From Uloborus plumipes (taxonomy: Eukaryota > Arthropoda > Arachnida > Araneae > Uloboridae), in NCBI GenBank assembly GCA_038373865.1, contig JAXGGA010002923.1, positions 48,078 through 112,077 of the forward strand: a stretch of DNA of 64,000 bases. Direction: 5' to 3'. Below, one piece after another: positions 1 to 12,766 of this stretch. Numbering within the stretch: the first letter of the stretch is position 1; every line of letters begins with the position of its first letter. Made by a program: the position numbers and the translations under genes. The notes under the pieces were generated by a model. The model was given only the letters and a program-made list of their open reading frames with translations. It ran no database searches and was not told where the DNA came from.

Positions 1-14
1 TGTTGTTGCATATT

Positions 15-374
15 TTATGAAATTTCGAAATTTGTCCTAAAATAATATGGCATACTTTGTGTAAAAAAATTAAAACTGTTTCTTTTATCGTAAATATCGA
101 GAAAGATGTTCTGTTCAAAAATTTTGATGGAAATGTCCAGAAAGTTGGCAAACTGATTATTTTCATTTGCTTTATTCAGTTGGAGTGTCTGAGGATAGAC
201 AATATGAAATTCTTCCTCCATATTTTTGTTGAAAACCAGAATGTCGTCGATGTATCTAAAAATATTTAATTTAATGTTCTTATTGATAATATATTTGAAT
301 TCATAATAGAATAAAAACAAATTTGCTGCAGAGCTGGAATAGTTCGTGCCCATGCCAATACCATGAATTTGCAC
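15..374 (-). pseudogene. Reverse transcriptase fragment (retroelement), minus strand
   Basis: About 119 codons of an RT core are open on the minus strand. Visible motifs are HGIGMGTN (fingers/palm), ANLFLFYYE, the catalytic box RYIDDILVF (YIDD), NFLDISI and IYDKRNSFNF. The frame opens at a GTG inside the domain, so no true start exists. Upstream it runs into stops and downstream it ends soon after YYFRTNFEIS, so this is a broken internal piece. The order GIxMGTN, YIDD, FLDxxI, IYDKR is that of a retroelement RT common in invertebrate genomes. I cannot place it in a clade with certainty; a Penelope-like element is one possibility. It lies head to head with the related plus-strand fragment at 376-765. 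Confidence 0.75.
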
Positions 375-375
375 A

Positions 376-765
376 TTGTTAAAGATTTTTGATACGTTTT
401 ACATTGGAATCGAACTTGGTATCGATCGTAACTTTTTTGAAAGCCTATGTCATTTCTGTATTTTTAATAATTTTGTAACTTTTAATAATTTAATCTTCAA
501 GCAAATTCATGGTATTGGCATTTACGATAAAAGAAACAGTTTTATTTTTTTTACACAAAGTATGCCACACTTTTACAGCAATTTGCATAAAAAAGTTTTC
601 ATTAATATTATTTTAGGACAAATTTCGAGATTTCATAAAATATGCAACAACAAAAATGATTATGAAAAGCAGATTTTTAAATTTGCTGCTACATTATTTT
701 ATTACAACAATTATCCGATAGATTTTATTTTACATTATGCTAATGTTTTCAAGAATTCCATGTGA
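376..765 (+). pseudogene. Reverse transcriptase fragment with internal deletion, plus strand
   Basis: The plus-strand frame reads ...FNNLIFKQIHGIG and then jumps straight to IYDKRNSFIFF, followed by FINIILGQISRFHKICNNKND and NNYPIDFIL. Compared with the inverted copy at 15-374, the segment from MGTN through YIDD to FLD (about 80 residues, including the catalytic aspartates) is missing, so this copy cannot encode an active RT. It adds the downstream part of the domain (QISRFHKICNN) that the other copy lacks. The two fragments share IHGIG and IYDKRNSF and form an inverted repeat. The frame ends at a stop after FKNSM. Confidence 0.7.
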
Positions 766-775
766 CAGGCAGAGA

Positions 776-3057
<2,282 letters not shown>

Positions 3058-3114
3058 TGGTAGTTGACATCATTATTATAAATAAAACATTAATAATAAT
3101 GATGCCAACCACCA
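3058..3114. repeat. Short palindrome / hairpin
   Basis: A ~22-base arm (starting TGGTAGTTGACATCATT) is followed, after a ~13-base A+T loop, by its near-perfect reverse complement ending GCCAACCACCA. It folds as a stem-loop and is probably a tiny foldback relic. No function is visible. Confidence 0.75.
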
Positions 3115-3469
3115 GGGCCATTTAAGTATGAAAATGAATTACAGAGCTCTCACAGGTTTTTGTTAGAATCTAAGTCCTAACTGTGCTTTAAAAAGTCAAA
3201 ATAATTTCTTATGCAGCACTCTGCGTTAGTAGCTCTTACAAACAGGTAAATAATTTACTTTCGTAATAAACTAAAGCAGTACGCCCCATGTCTTGTACTT
3301 CACTTCAGTTCACGCTTTTCTCTCTCTCTCCCACCTAATCAGTGAACCAATCAGGATGCTTTCTGAAGTATTACCTTTCAGAAAACAAGAAGAAAAAAAA
3401 TCAGTAAGTCCCGAAATCCTCCACATGGCTGCATACGAAAATCCTCATTCCAAAGAAAGCTGAACAGGT
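3115..3469. other. No gene recognised
   Basis: Non-coding sequence with a short CT-rich stretch near 3320. Nothing further is identifiable. Confidence 0.4.
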
Positions 3470-3640
3470 GTGTCCCCTTGTTTCACGCCAATGTAACGAT
3501 CTCTCTGTTCCGCTTCGGATGCAGTTGCCATGGTAACTGCTAAGAGAATATATGCCTGAGAGAGCTCTTCCTACTTTGCGTCATAATCCACGAGTTGCGT
3601 TTCCGAGTTGGTTTGCGTCACTGAAATATAATTCCGAATA
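3470..3640. repeat. Dispersed repeat R1, copy 1
   Basis: This block (from TGTTTCACGCCAATGTAACG through GTTGCCATGGTAAC and TTTGCGTCATAATC to about TTGCGTCACTG) matches 10229-10395 in the same orientation with many substitutions. It is GC-richer than its surroundings. I see no TIRs or ORF. It may be an old SINE-like or DNA-element fragment. Confidence 0.7.
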
Positions 3641-5682
3641 TGAAATTCAGCCGAAATGTGTGTCGCGGCGAAGTTCAAACATTTCACGATGATAAATATG
3701 AGACCAGAGATTGAGTAAATGCAGTTCCGAGTACTGTGACCATGGTAACATTAAACACATTTTTGAATTGAAGGGTTGAAGGGAAATATGTCTAGGTTTA
3801 GAAATGGACATAAAATTTATTGAAAGGATTTTCAACCTTTTTGCTCCGGCAGGTGTTTCAGCAATTCTGCTCGTAGTTATACTATATTTCTGTTACTGTA
3901 TATTAGTTAACCGTGTAGTATGAGTAGTTAAGTGAGACAACTTAAATTAATATTCAAATAAAATGATAATGTGAATCAGTTACTTTGATCAAACAGTCAT
4001 CATAAAACCAAAAGTGGATCTAGTTTATGTTTCTTTTTTTTTTTTTTTTGTGAGGGAGGAGGTGGGGAGAGGCATTAATGGAGGAGAGGTTGTAGTTTTT
4101 GGCTACAGTGGGGATTTAGGGAGAATTTTCCGAAACATATATCCTTAAAATTCAGTTTTTGGCAGTACTTACTGCCTGTGTATGAAAGCCGCTCCTGCCA
4201 CTCGCGAACAGTTCCACTTAAAAAAAAGTACATTGGGTGTAGGCGATAACTTTCCGAAGTTTTCAATTTAAAACTTGCATTTTCTATCAGTTTGACATAT
4301 TCAACTAAACTATGTATTTGAAATTAGCATCGTTCCACGTTGTTTGATACGGTTTAAAATGCTTTTTATTATTCTTCCCCTTATTGTTATTTTACTTAAC
4401 ACCCCTATTTTGGTAAGATCAGAGAAGACCTGATGCATGCGTAAATGCGAAGAAGGTTTTACCAAAAAATATCAGACAGTAGTCACTCAAAAAAAAAAAA
4501 AAAAAAAGACATGTATTTATCCCATGAGGTTTTCGCTCGCGAAATAGTTCTGAAAGCTGTAAGCTAACTCATAAGCGCATTTTTGTTTATGCCGAAAAGA
4601 ATGGCGTGGAACAAAGTTAATTTTATCAGAGTTTAGTTACTGAGAATACGTTTTGAGTTGTTAAAGGTACTGAAAACAGTTTAACTTTCATTTGACAAAA
4701 TAAAATGTATAACTATTTCTCTTAGCAACCAATTTTCAAATTTCGAACGGGATTTTAAAGAGCCATGCAAGGCTGTATACAGAACTTTTTTTCGGGAAAT
4801 GCCCGTTTCTCACATTTGACCAAACGCACACACATACATATAAATATATGTGTTTGTTTTTGCTCATACCCCCCCCCCCGGGTTTCTTTTTTTTCTTATG
4901 ATTTTAATGCTCCTCCTTTTCCGTGTTTTTGTTTTGTTTTGTGTAACTTTAAAATTGATCTTCTAAAGTGGTATAGGTAAACTCCCTTAAAAGGGGTAGA
5001 ATATGTCTAAATTTAGGGGGTTCGTGGGGTTCTTCCCCGGGGAAATTTTAAAGAAAAGGACATAAAATTCTGCTTTTTGAGGCCTTTTAAGAGGTAATTG
5101 GTACTTCAAAAATACGCGGGAAAAATAGGCAAGCAAATGTTACGTATTCTTTTTGCAAATCAAGATCATTTGAAATACAATTTTTTTTTGAAGTTTGCGA
5201 GCAATTAACATTATTCGGTAAAGAAGAAGAACGAGGGATGAGAAAAGATAAAACACATCATCACCTGCTTGCATCGGTTTTCAGTAAATAGTTTATATAC
5301 ATAGTAAATAGTAATTTTTGATCATTTCCTTAACTTACCTACAGACACAACACTGAATAATTTAAAGTGACCAATACGTAGTATACAACGCACAAAATCC
5401 TTTTAAAAAATTGTCTAGAAGTTTTGGCCATTCAGGCAATCATAGTTGATAAGAAATAAAATTTAAGGTTTTTTCTAAGAATGTCAAAAAGTTATTTAAT
5501 AATTTTCACAGGTTCTAGAATATTTAAAATTATTTCAAGCTCTTTCTTTGTAGTTTCCAGTTTCTGAAGTTTTAATAGTTGCTTGGACCGTCTTACAGAA
5601 TGGTTAAAACTTTGTAATACACACATATTTTAAGTTAAAAGTAGATATTAAAAATATTTATCATAACAGCAATTTCTTTTTT
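3641..5682. other. Two kb without recognised genes
   Basis: The stretch holds homopolymer runs (T at ~4030, A at ~4490, C at ~4870) and no ORF with a recognisable domain. At 4960-5095 a block with several G/C runs (around TTCCCCGGGGAAA) stands out and may be a repeat fragment, but no second copy was seen here. Confidence 0.4.
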
Positions 5683-7401
5683 AGCCTACTTTCCCGTTAA
5701 AAATAAGAGACGAAAAAAGCATTAAAATTGGCTTAATGCATCTAAAAAATGTCGCCAAGTCCAAAAAATATCGCCAAGTCCAAAAAAATATCGCCAAGTA
5801 AAAAAAATATCGCCAAGTAAAAAAAAGACAAAAAGAAACAAAAAAATGAAATAAATATCGAAAAATTAAAAATTTGAAAGTAGGGTATCGAGATGGGGAA
5901 TTTGTGTGTCTGTCGGTCTTTCGGTCGGTCTGTCGGTCTGTCTGTCCCCCCCCCCTAATAACTTTTGAATGAACATTCCGATTTGGACAAACTTTTTTTT
6001 GTTGGAAAGATCTCGGCGAGTACAGCTCATTCCCATATTTGATTTTTCGATTTGAACAATTTTTGGTGCAACTTTAAACCGTTCTAACAACCTGGCCCGC
6101 GACATTAACTTTTTAGTTAACAGTCCGATTTGAACAAACTTTTTTTTGTTCGAAAGATCTTTTCAAGGGTACTTCATTCCCGTATCTACATTTTCGATTT
6201 GAACAATTTTTCGTTCAACATTGAACCGTTCAAACAAGCTCTCACCCCTAATAACTTTTGAGTAAACCGTCCGATTTAAACAAACTTTTTTTTGTTCGAA
6301 AGATCTCGGCATGGATACTTCATCCCCGTTGTTAAATTTCCGATTTGAACAATTTTTCGTTCAACATTGAACCGTTCAAACAAGCTCTCACACCTAATAA
6401 CTTTTGAATGAACAGTCCGATTTAAACAAACTTTTTTTTGTTCAAAAGGTCTCGGCAAGGATGCTTCATTACCGTATTTAAATTTTCAATTTGAATATTT
6501 TTTTTGTTCAACATTGAACAGTTCAAACAACCTTTCCCCACATAATAACTTTTAAGTGAACCGTCCGAATTGAATAAACTTTTTTTTGTTCGAAAGATCT
6601 CGGAAAGGCTCATTCCTATATTTCACTTTTCAATTTGAACCATTTTTCGTTGAATGATGAACCGTTCAGAAAAAATTTTAACATGAGCGCCTACGGAGAA
6701 ATTTAAATTGAATGTTGATTCTGAACTTCAAGGCGGATTGCCTTCAAACTAACTTTGTAAGAAAATGGTTTTGATAAATAATGTATTGTAAAGTACTTTT
6801 CTGAATAATCTTCTGTGAGGACTTTGATTCCGACTCCGACTCCGCAAACATGGCGGAACTGCAGGCTCAGAAAAAATGACTGATTGGGCAGACGATTTTT
6901 TGTTTATTTATTTATTTGTTTGTTTAATTTATTATTATTATTTTTTTTTAACAGAAGATTTTTTTTTGTTAACAAAAATTTTTCATTCACGAGAGCATTT
7001 TATTCCTTATTTATATTTAACAACTGGCAACGGATTAAAAATGAAATTCAAGACATTTTATTAACGAACAAGTTTTTTTTCTTTCTTTGATAAAATGTGT
7101 TTTGAAGTTCTTTGTACTTTTATTTTATTTATTTATTTTTTTTCTTTTGAAAACGATTGTGGAATTTTTCTACGGAAGAACTATAACAGTTACATTCTTT
7201 AAAAGGTGCGACAAAACTTTATTGACTCGTTTATTTACTTTTTACGTGTCTATTTTATCTGATGAGAGGGGTATATTTTGCTTTCAGAAATCAGCTTTAA
7301 GTGCTATAAAGATATGTTTGACATAATTTTTAGTTTCAGATAATCAAGAGAATATTGATCAGATGCTACAATGCCGATGTCGATGTACGGGAAAGTAGGC
7401 T
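5683..7401. mobile_element. Family X TIR element, copy A (non-autonomous)
   Basis: The ends are inverted: AGCCTACTTTCCCGT at 5683-5697 and its complement at 7387-7401. A second copy in opposite orientation lies at 33478-37080. Inside, from the left, are (1) four ~20-base tandem units with core ATATCGCCAAGT at 5745-5820; (2) about five ~120-base units each carrying 'TAATAACTTTTGA', 'CTTTTTTTTGTTCGAAAGATCT' broken by substitutions, and 'TTGAACCGTTCAAACAA' (5950-6680); (3) a T-rich tail. No transposase frame is present, and the small ORFs are readings of the repeats. The superfamily is unassigned. Confidence 0.75.
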
Positions 7402-8739
7402 CGTTTAGTTCTTGACAGAACTTCTTGTTTAATCACAAGTACTGCGGAAAACGAAAATGAATAAAGGTAGTGTAATATTTTTTCGAAGTCTTCAATCATT
7501 TAAAAAATAAATTTTTTAAAGTAATTTTTATCCGGGATTATGGGGCTCCCAACAAAGTGGAGGGTCTGTAGGGTCTGAGGAACGTACCCTTTTTTGTTTG
7601 GTCTTGCTGATTGGAGCTATGTTTGGAAATCCTTCGATGGTTACAGGTGCTTATAAATGGGTACCAACAAAATGCCCTCTTAATTGATTCAAGGCTGCCG
7701 AGAGGCAATCTCAGCCCAGATGGAAACTAGGGACCCCGTTCTCGGGGGGGAGCTAGAAATCGGAGTAGTATAAGTTTTATGAGGGAGGTGTCCCACGACC
7801 AAACTGACAAGGAGCTCGCCTTGGCTCTGAATTGAATTTAAGGAGCACATGAAGTGATAATAAGAGACTTGTTTTCGAGTATGTTTTGCAGCTAATGAGA
7901 ATTTTAATTACCGTTTTTTTTTTTTTGTACTTCTTCAAATTTTTTCATTATTTTTTTTTTCTGCATTAGAAAGTTACAAAAAAAAAAAAGAAAGAAAAAT
8001 GGAAAGGGAAAGTAACCGTTTTCTCTTTTACGTTACAAAACATTTCTGGTTTCGGGGAGAGGCCCAGACCCGTCGGGCCTTCCCGCCCCCCCCCCCCCCA
8101 TAACGCTTTGTGAAAAAATACTATCATAATGTTATGCTAAAAAAAAGGCTGTGAATGTTTGAAAAAATTTGAAACCTGGTTTATGCAAAAGCCAAATAAA
8201 AATCCTCAAAATATCGGTTTTAAAAAATATACTTCGGTTTCTGTCTTGGATTCCTATAAGTTTTCACCAGTGATTCGGCGCTTCTCATATTGCATCTTTT
8301 CGCCATTACCCCTCAAAAAAAAAGAATATATTCTTTTTTCGTTTTTTTTTTTTTTTTTTTTTTTTGATACTCCAAGTGAATTAAAACATGAAAATTTTCG
8401 CCGAAATTATGTATCTAGTAGTTTGTTGTAAAATAAGGTTTTAATATGTGAATTAAGTCTATTTTAGCAAGAAGGAGAAAAATAACTTACCCACACAGAA
8501 CTATAAACCGAGGTAGATATCTACCCCGAACGAGCTTCATGTCTTCATTGCGTCACATCGTCAGTATGCAACTTACCCCTCTTAGAAGTTCTGAAACACT
8601 TTACTGGGTTACCCTGCGTATATATTCTCGATTGTATGGTTTTTAAAAATCGAGTGGAGGTGTTTCGCTTTTTAGGCGTATTTGCTCTGAATGCTCCGTG
8701 AAGTTGATGGTGTTATGCGAAAAAGCACCTAGTAGGGTA
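7402..8739. other. No gene recognised; includes a GC-rich block at 7535-7830
   Basis: 7535-7830 is clearly less A+T-rich than its surroundings (GGGGCTCCC, GAGGGTCTGTAGGGTCTG, a G-run at 7744) but has no open frame of note. The rest has homopolymers (T at 7915 and 8340, A at 7980, C at 8088) and a small palindrome GAGGTAGATATCTACCCC near 8510. Confidence 0.4.
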
Positions 8740-9122
8740 CACTGCAAAAAATAAGTTGCTATTTCTACAACATAATACCGAAAACAGAGGTTTCAGTTTA
8801 AAACTGTAAAAACGTAGAAATAAACTGTAAAACTAGCTATTTTACATTTATTACTGTAAAATTAGCAAATTTAGTTTATTATCATAAAATTAACTGTATT
8901 ATACTGTAAAAACAATAGTATAATACTGGCAGCAGAGGTACCAGTTTAAAAATGTAAAATGCACAGTAATAAATTGTAAACTAGAAATTTCACAGTTTAT
9001 TACTGTAAACTAGCAATTTTACATTTTACTACTGTAAAATTAGTAGTTTTACAGTTTATTACTGTAAAATCGCTGTAAAATTAGCTGTATTATACTGTAA
9101 AAAATATTCATTTTTTACAGTG
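8740..9122. mobile_element. CACTG/TA MITE, copy 1
   Basis: Begins CACTGCAAAAAATAAG and ends ATTTTTTACAGTG, flanked by TA on both sides (8738-8739, 9123-9124). The interior is a chain of self-complementary modules such as TTTTACAGTTTATTACTGTAAAA with GGTTTCAGTTTAAAACTGTAAAA, so the whole element can fold on itself. Related copies are at 10544, 26247, 50374, 53059 and 60083. There is no coding capacity. The TA duplication and TIRs suggest mobilisation by a TA-targeting DNA transposase, but the superfamily is not shown. Confidence 0.85.
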
Positions 9123-9654
9123 TAGTAGTAAACACAGAATGCTGATAAACTGCTAAAAAAGATTCTATTTGCTACTTATTGAAAGGGAAGAGGACATTTT
9201 CTCTAGTTTCCTGCAGTAACTTTTCTTGAATGTATCTATAGTTATTTCTTAACTTGTCTGTACTAGCGAAGGATAGCCAAACATTTTTGAACATACATTT
9301 GAAGTGTTTCTATTGCTGCTTAACCCATCAAAAGCTGCAAGTAGACAATGTACTATACGCTTACACGTATCTTTGTGTAGTTTGAGCTATTAGAAACAAA
9401 ATCAAGTAAAAAATTGAGTTAACAGACATAAATAGGATATATTGGACAGAATATGTATTTTCGATGTAAGATTAAACTATGTATGCCCTTACTTCAAGTG
9501 TCCTTTTTCCAAAACTACAAATATAACTTTACGTCAAAACTTGATTCAATACGTAATTTTTTTAAAATACCTTTAAAACATTAATGTTGTACGTTTATTT
9601 TCAAAAGTACTAGTTTTGCAAAACCACCTCACTTAGATATCTTTTGCTTTATCT
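9123..9654. other. No gene recognised
   Basis: A+T-rich unique-looking sequence with no coding frame, RNA gene or repeat. Confidence 0.45.
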
Positions 9655-10200
9655 CCCCCAGTAAAAATCATCGAAGGTCTCTAGATTCAGACTGCAATAT
9701 TTCCTGTTGAAAAAGCGTATACGCTATTTCCCCCGAATTATCCATATTACCAAAAAACGTATATGCTATTTTCTCCTGAAGTATCGATATTATCGATAAG
9801 CGTATACGTTATTTCCCCCCAGTAAAAATCATGGAACGTATGTAATATAATATAAAAAAAATCATTAATTCCTATTGAAAAAGCACATATGCTATTTCCC
9901 CCCGAATTATCGATATTATCGAAAAACGTAAACGTATTCCCCCTGAATTATCGATATTATCAAAAAGCGCTATCCCCCCCCCCCCAGTAAAAATCATGGA
10001 ATGTATGTAATACAGTATATAATATAATATTTCCTTTGAAAAAAACGTACACGCTATTTCCCCCCGAATTATCGATGTTATGAAAAGCGTATACGCTCTT
10101 TTCCCCCAGTAAAAATCCTGGAACGTGTCTAGATTCAGACTGAAATATGTCCCATTGAAAAAGCGTATACGCTCTCAACTTTGCTATAGGTACAAAAATC
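9655..10200. repeat. Composite minisatellite with palindromic cores
   Basis: Repeated units contain 'AAAAGCGTATACGCTATTTC', then CCCCC, 'GAATTATCGATATTATCGA', and periodically 'CCAGTAAAAATCATGGAACG' (9659, ~9818, ~9985, ~10107). This gives a short unit of ~50-60 bases inside a longer unit of ~150 bases. AGCGTATACGCT and ATCGAT are perfect palindromes. Not coding. Confidence 0.85.
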
Positions 10201-10225
10201 TCATTACAAAAGCAAAGCTGCACAT

Positions 10226-10400
10226 GTTATCCTCTTGTTTCACGCTAGTGTAACGATCTCGCTGTTCCGCTCCGGAAGCTGTTGTCATGGCAACCTCCGC
10301 CCTGTCACAAAGAAAGGGATGCTCTCTCTCATCTGGCTTGCGTCATAATCCGCGAGTTGCACTCTGGACTTCGCAAAGTACGTCACTGGAATAATTTGCT
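10226..10400. repeat. Dispersed repeat R1, copy 2
   Basis: Matches 3470-3640: TGTTTCACGCTAGTGTAACG, then GCTGTTCCGCTCCGGA, GTTGTCATGGCAACC, and CTTGCGTCATAATCCGCGAG. This copy begins shortly after the minisatellite ends. No ORF is conserved between copies. Confidence 0.7.
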
Positions 10401-10439
10401 TTTAAAAGCGAACTCAGAACTAAATTCATTTTGCCGGGC

Positions 10440-10540
10440 TCAAAGGCTGTGGCTAAGATCCCTATAACAAGGGAGGTCACGCATCCGCCATTTTGGGTCA
10501 AAATAGTCGTCAGCTGTTGATCCACTATCGTTGAGTGAGC
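10440..10540. repeat. Dispersed repeat R2, copy 1
   Basis: Read on the minus strand, this block contains TTTTGACCCAAAATGGCGGA followed by a CCTTGTTATAGGGATCTTAG segment. It resembles, in opposite orientation, the plus-strand block at 14660-14745 (TTTTGATCCAAAATGTCGGA ... TATAGGGTTCTAG). It directly precedes a CACTG MITE. Confidence 0.55.
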
Positions 10541-10543
10541 TTA

Positions 10544-10950
10544 TGCTGCAAAAATGAGCTGTTGTTTTTACAGTATAATACTTGCAGCCGATATTCAGTT
10601 TAAAACTGTAAAATGCACAGTAATAAACTGTAAAACTAGTAATTTTACAGTTTCTTACTGTAAAGTTAGAAATTTTACAATTTATTGCCGTAAATTTTAG
10701 CTGTATTATAGAGTAAAAACAGCAGGATAATCCTGGCAGCAGAGGTTCCAATTCAAAACTGTAAAATGCCCGGTACTAAACTGTAAAATTAGCAATTCTG
10801 CAGTTTATTACTGTAAAATCAGCATTTCTACAGTTTAGTACTGTAAAAGTAGATATTTTACAATTTATTACTGTAAAGTTAGTAATTTTTACAGTTTATT
10901 ACTATAAAATTAGCTGCCTTATACTGCAAGAACATTCATTTTTTACAGTG
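10544..10950. mobile_element. CACTG/TA MITE, copy 2
   Basis: The left end is degenerate (TGCTGCAAAAATGAGCTG after TA). The right end ATTTTTTACAGTG is followed by TA at 10951. The interior is the same series of TTTACAG/CTGTAAA palindromic modules and 'GGTTCCAATTCAAAACTG' as in copy 1. Non-coding. Confidence 0.82.
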
Positions 10951-11316
10951 TATAAATGAAGCTACACTGTAACACCGAGATTGTAAAAATGAATGACTCT
11001 GCTAAAGTTTACTATTTTAATAGCTCACAAATAGGATCTTGTCTCTTCAATTTTCAAAGTTAAGAGAGAATGGGGGGGGGGGGGGTTACAATTAATTGGC
11101 GAGGTGCAGAATATCTGGAGTTAAATCTGGGCAGTGTAAAAGTAATCTTTACTAAATAAATTATCGGTATCATTTTTATTTAAATGAAATACTTTACCTG
11201 AAGAATTTTAATTCTCGTGTCACAAATGGTAAAGTTTTAGTTCAGTTAATAAATTCATTTGAAAGCTTCAAAGTTTGCTGAAATCGACACTTTCTTGGAA
11301 ATTCAAATATGTGGTA
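10951..11316. other. No gene recognised
   Basis: Contains a partial CACTGTAA-like end at ~10974 (ACACTGTAACACC) and a G-run at 11072-11086. Nothing else is identifiable. Confidence 0.4.
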
Positions 11317-12765
11317 CTAGCAAAAATACCCGGCGTTGCCTGGGTCAGTAATAATATTGAGAAACAATTTATATACTCACCTTTGTTTCTTTTTTCCTGA
11401 ACTGAAGGAACTCAAAACTTGCCGCTTTGACGATTCTTAAAATGTCGCCAAATTTTTGGGTAAACTGTTTTGGGACACCTAGGATAATTTTGCTTCCCTC
11501 CTTACTTTATGAAAATACATTAAGTATTACTATGTCACTAATTTTTGTCAGAGAAATAGTCATCAAATGCTGATATACTATTGCGGACTATAAAATGACG
11601 TTAAAAGTTTTTGTCCTAATGATTTCGAAATTAATAGGAAACATTTAGCAATTATTTGTGCAAAAATGCAAATTAATGGTAATTTTAGTCTTGTTTAAGG
11701 GTTTTATTAATTTAGTATGTGGATTACTTTACTTTTTGACATACTTTTAAAAAGGTGTTTAATGCATACATATGGAATCGGAAAACAAAAGAAAAGAAAA
11801 AACTCAACTTTTCAAATATGGGAGTATTATATCGATGATTAAGATTTTGCCGCAGTCGATAAATATCAGACAATAATCGTTTTATTTTGGTTACGTCGTG
11901 TAAAAAGTAAAGTATTATTACGTAGTCTTTGGCACAAAAACTGGTGTCAGTTGAAAAAATCGCCGAGAATCTCAGTTACTAAAATCTTGCACCAAATTTG
12001 GCAAAATTCCTGTTCAATCGGATACTAAGAAACTGCCCTATTATAAGTACCCCGAGAAAGTGACAAATCAACGCAAACAAATTTAAAAAATGCCGTTAAG
12101 TTGTATTTAAAGCTCCATCAAATTGGAAAATAATGAACCTAATCTATTTATTAGTTGCCAATCTCTTCTAGCTGTTACGTTATCGATACTCTAAAACACA
12201 TATTTACAAAACTCGAGAAAATAATTAACGTAGTGAACAATCTTCTAATAAAGGAATACAATTTATTCTACAAAATAATATTTGCACGTCTCAAAGCAAC
12301 TTAAAACTAAGACTACAAAATGTTTTAAGTAAAAATCATGATAAGCTCATTAGAGAGCGGGCGCGCGAGCGTTTCCAATGTCTATGTAAAAGCCTGGATA
12401 TTAAATATGAAGCTGAAAAAAAATTACATTTTGATTTGACTTGAGAAAAGCCTTGAACATTTAATGCGAAAAGCGGAAATGATACACGCAATTCTAGCTA
12501 TCGACAGGGAGTTGAGATGATACACTAAATACTGAATTAGTTTGTTGAAAGCCTTCGCGGATTTATGCGAAAAATGTACCTTAAATTGGAATGAAAAAAG
12601 CGCTACCAATCGAACTTTTTCGAATATCGTTATAAATTATAGCCTATGTGTTATTCTGATGTATAAGCTACATTATGGTAAAAGTTTCATGAAAATCCGT
12701 TCAGTAGTTTTTGCGTGAAAGAGGAACAAACATCCAAACATCCAAACTTTCGCATTTATAATAAT
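11317..12765 (-). mobile_element. Non-autonomous Helitron H1
   Basis: On the minus strand the element ends in CTAG, with the host T (plus-strand A at 11316), just after a hairpin (plus-strand ACCCGGCGTTGCCTGGGT). This is the Helitron 3' arrangement. The other end carries the Helitron 5' region on the minus strand: AATGCGAAAGTTTGGATG and TTTCACGCAAAAACTAC. The last ~340 bases match 55965-56327 (about 90% by eye). No Rep/helicase frame is visible, so it depends on a partner. Its 5' end abuts H2 directly, and the exact terminal TC is obscured by that junction. Confidence 0.78.
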
Positions 12766-12766
12766 A

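Noticed and set aside
395..420. GGAATCGAACTTGG as a tRNA B box
   Set aside because: It lies within the RT-coding reading frame and has no A box or anticodon arm in either direction.
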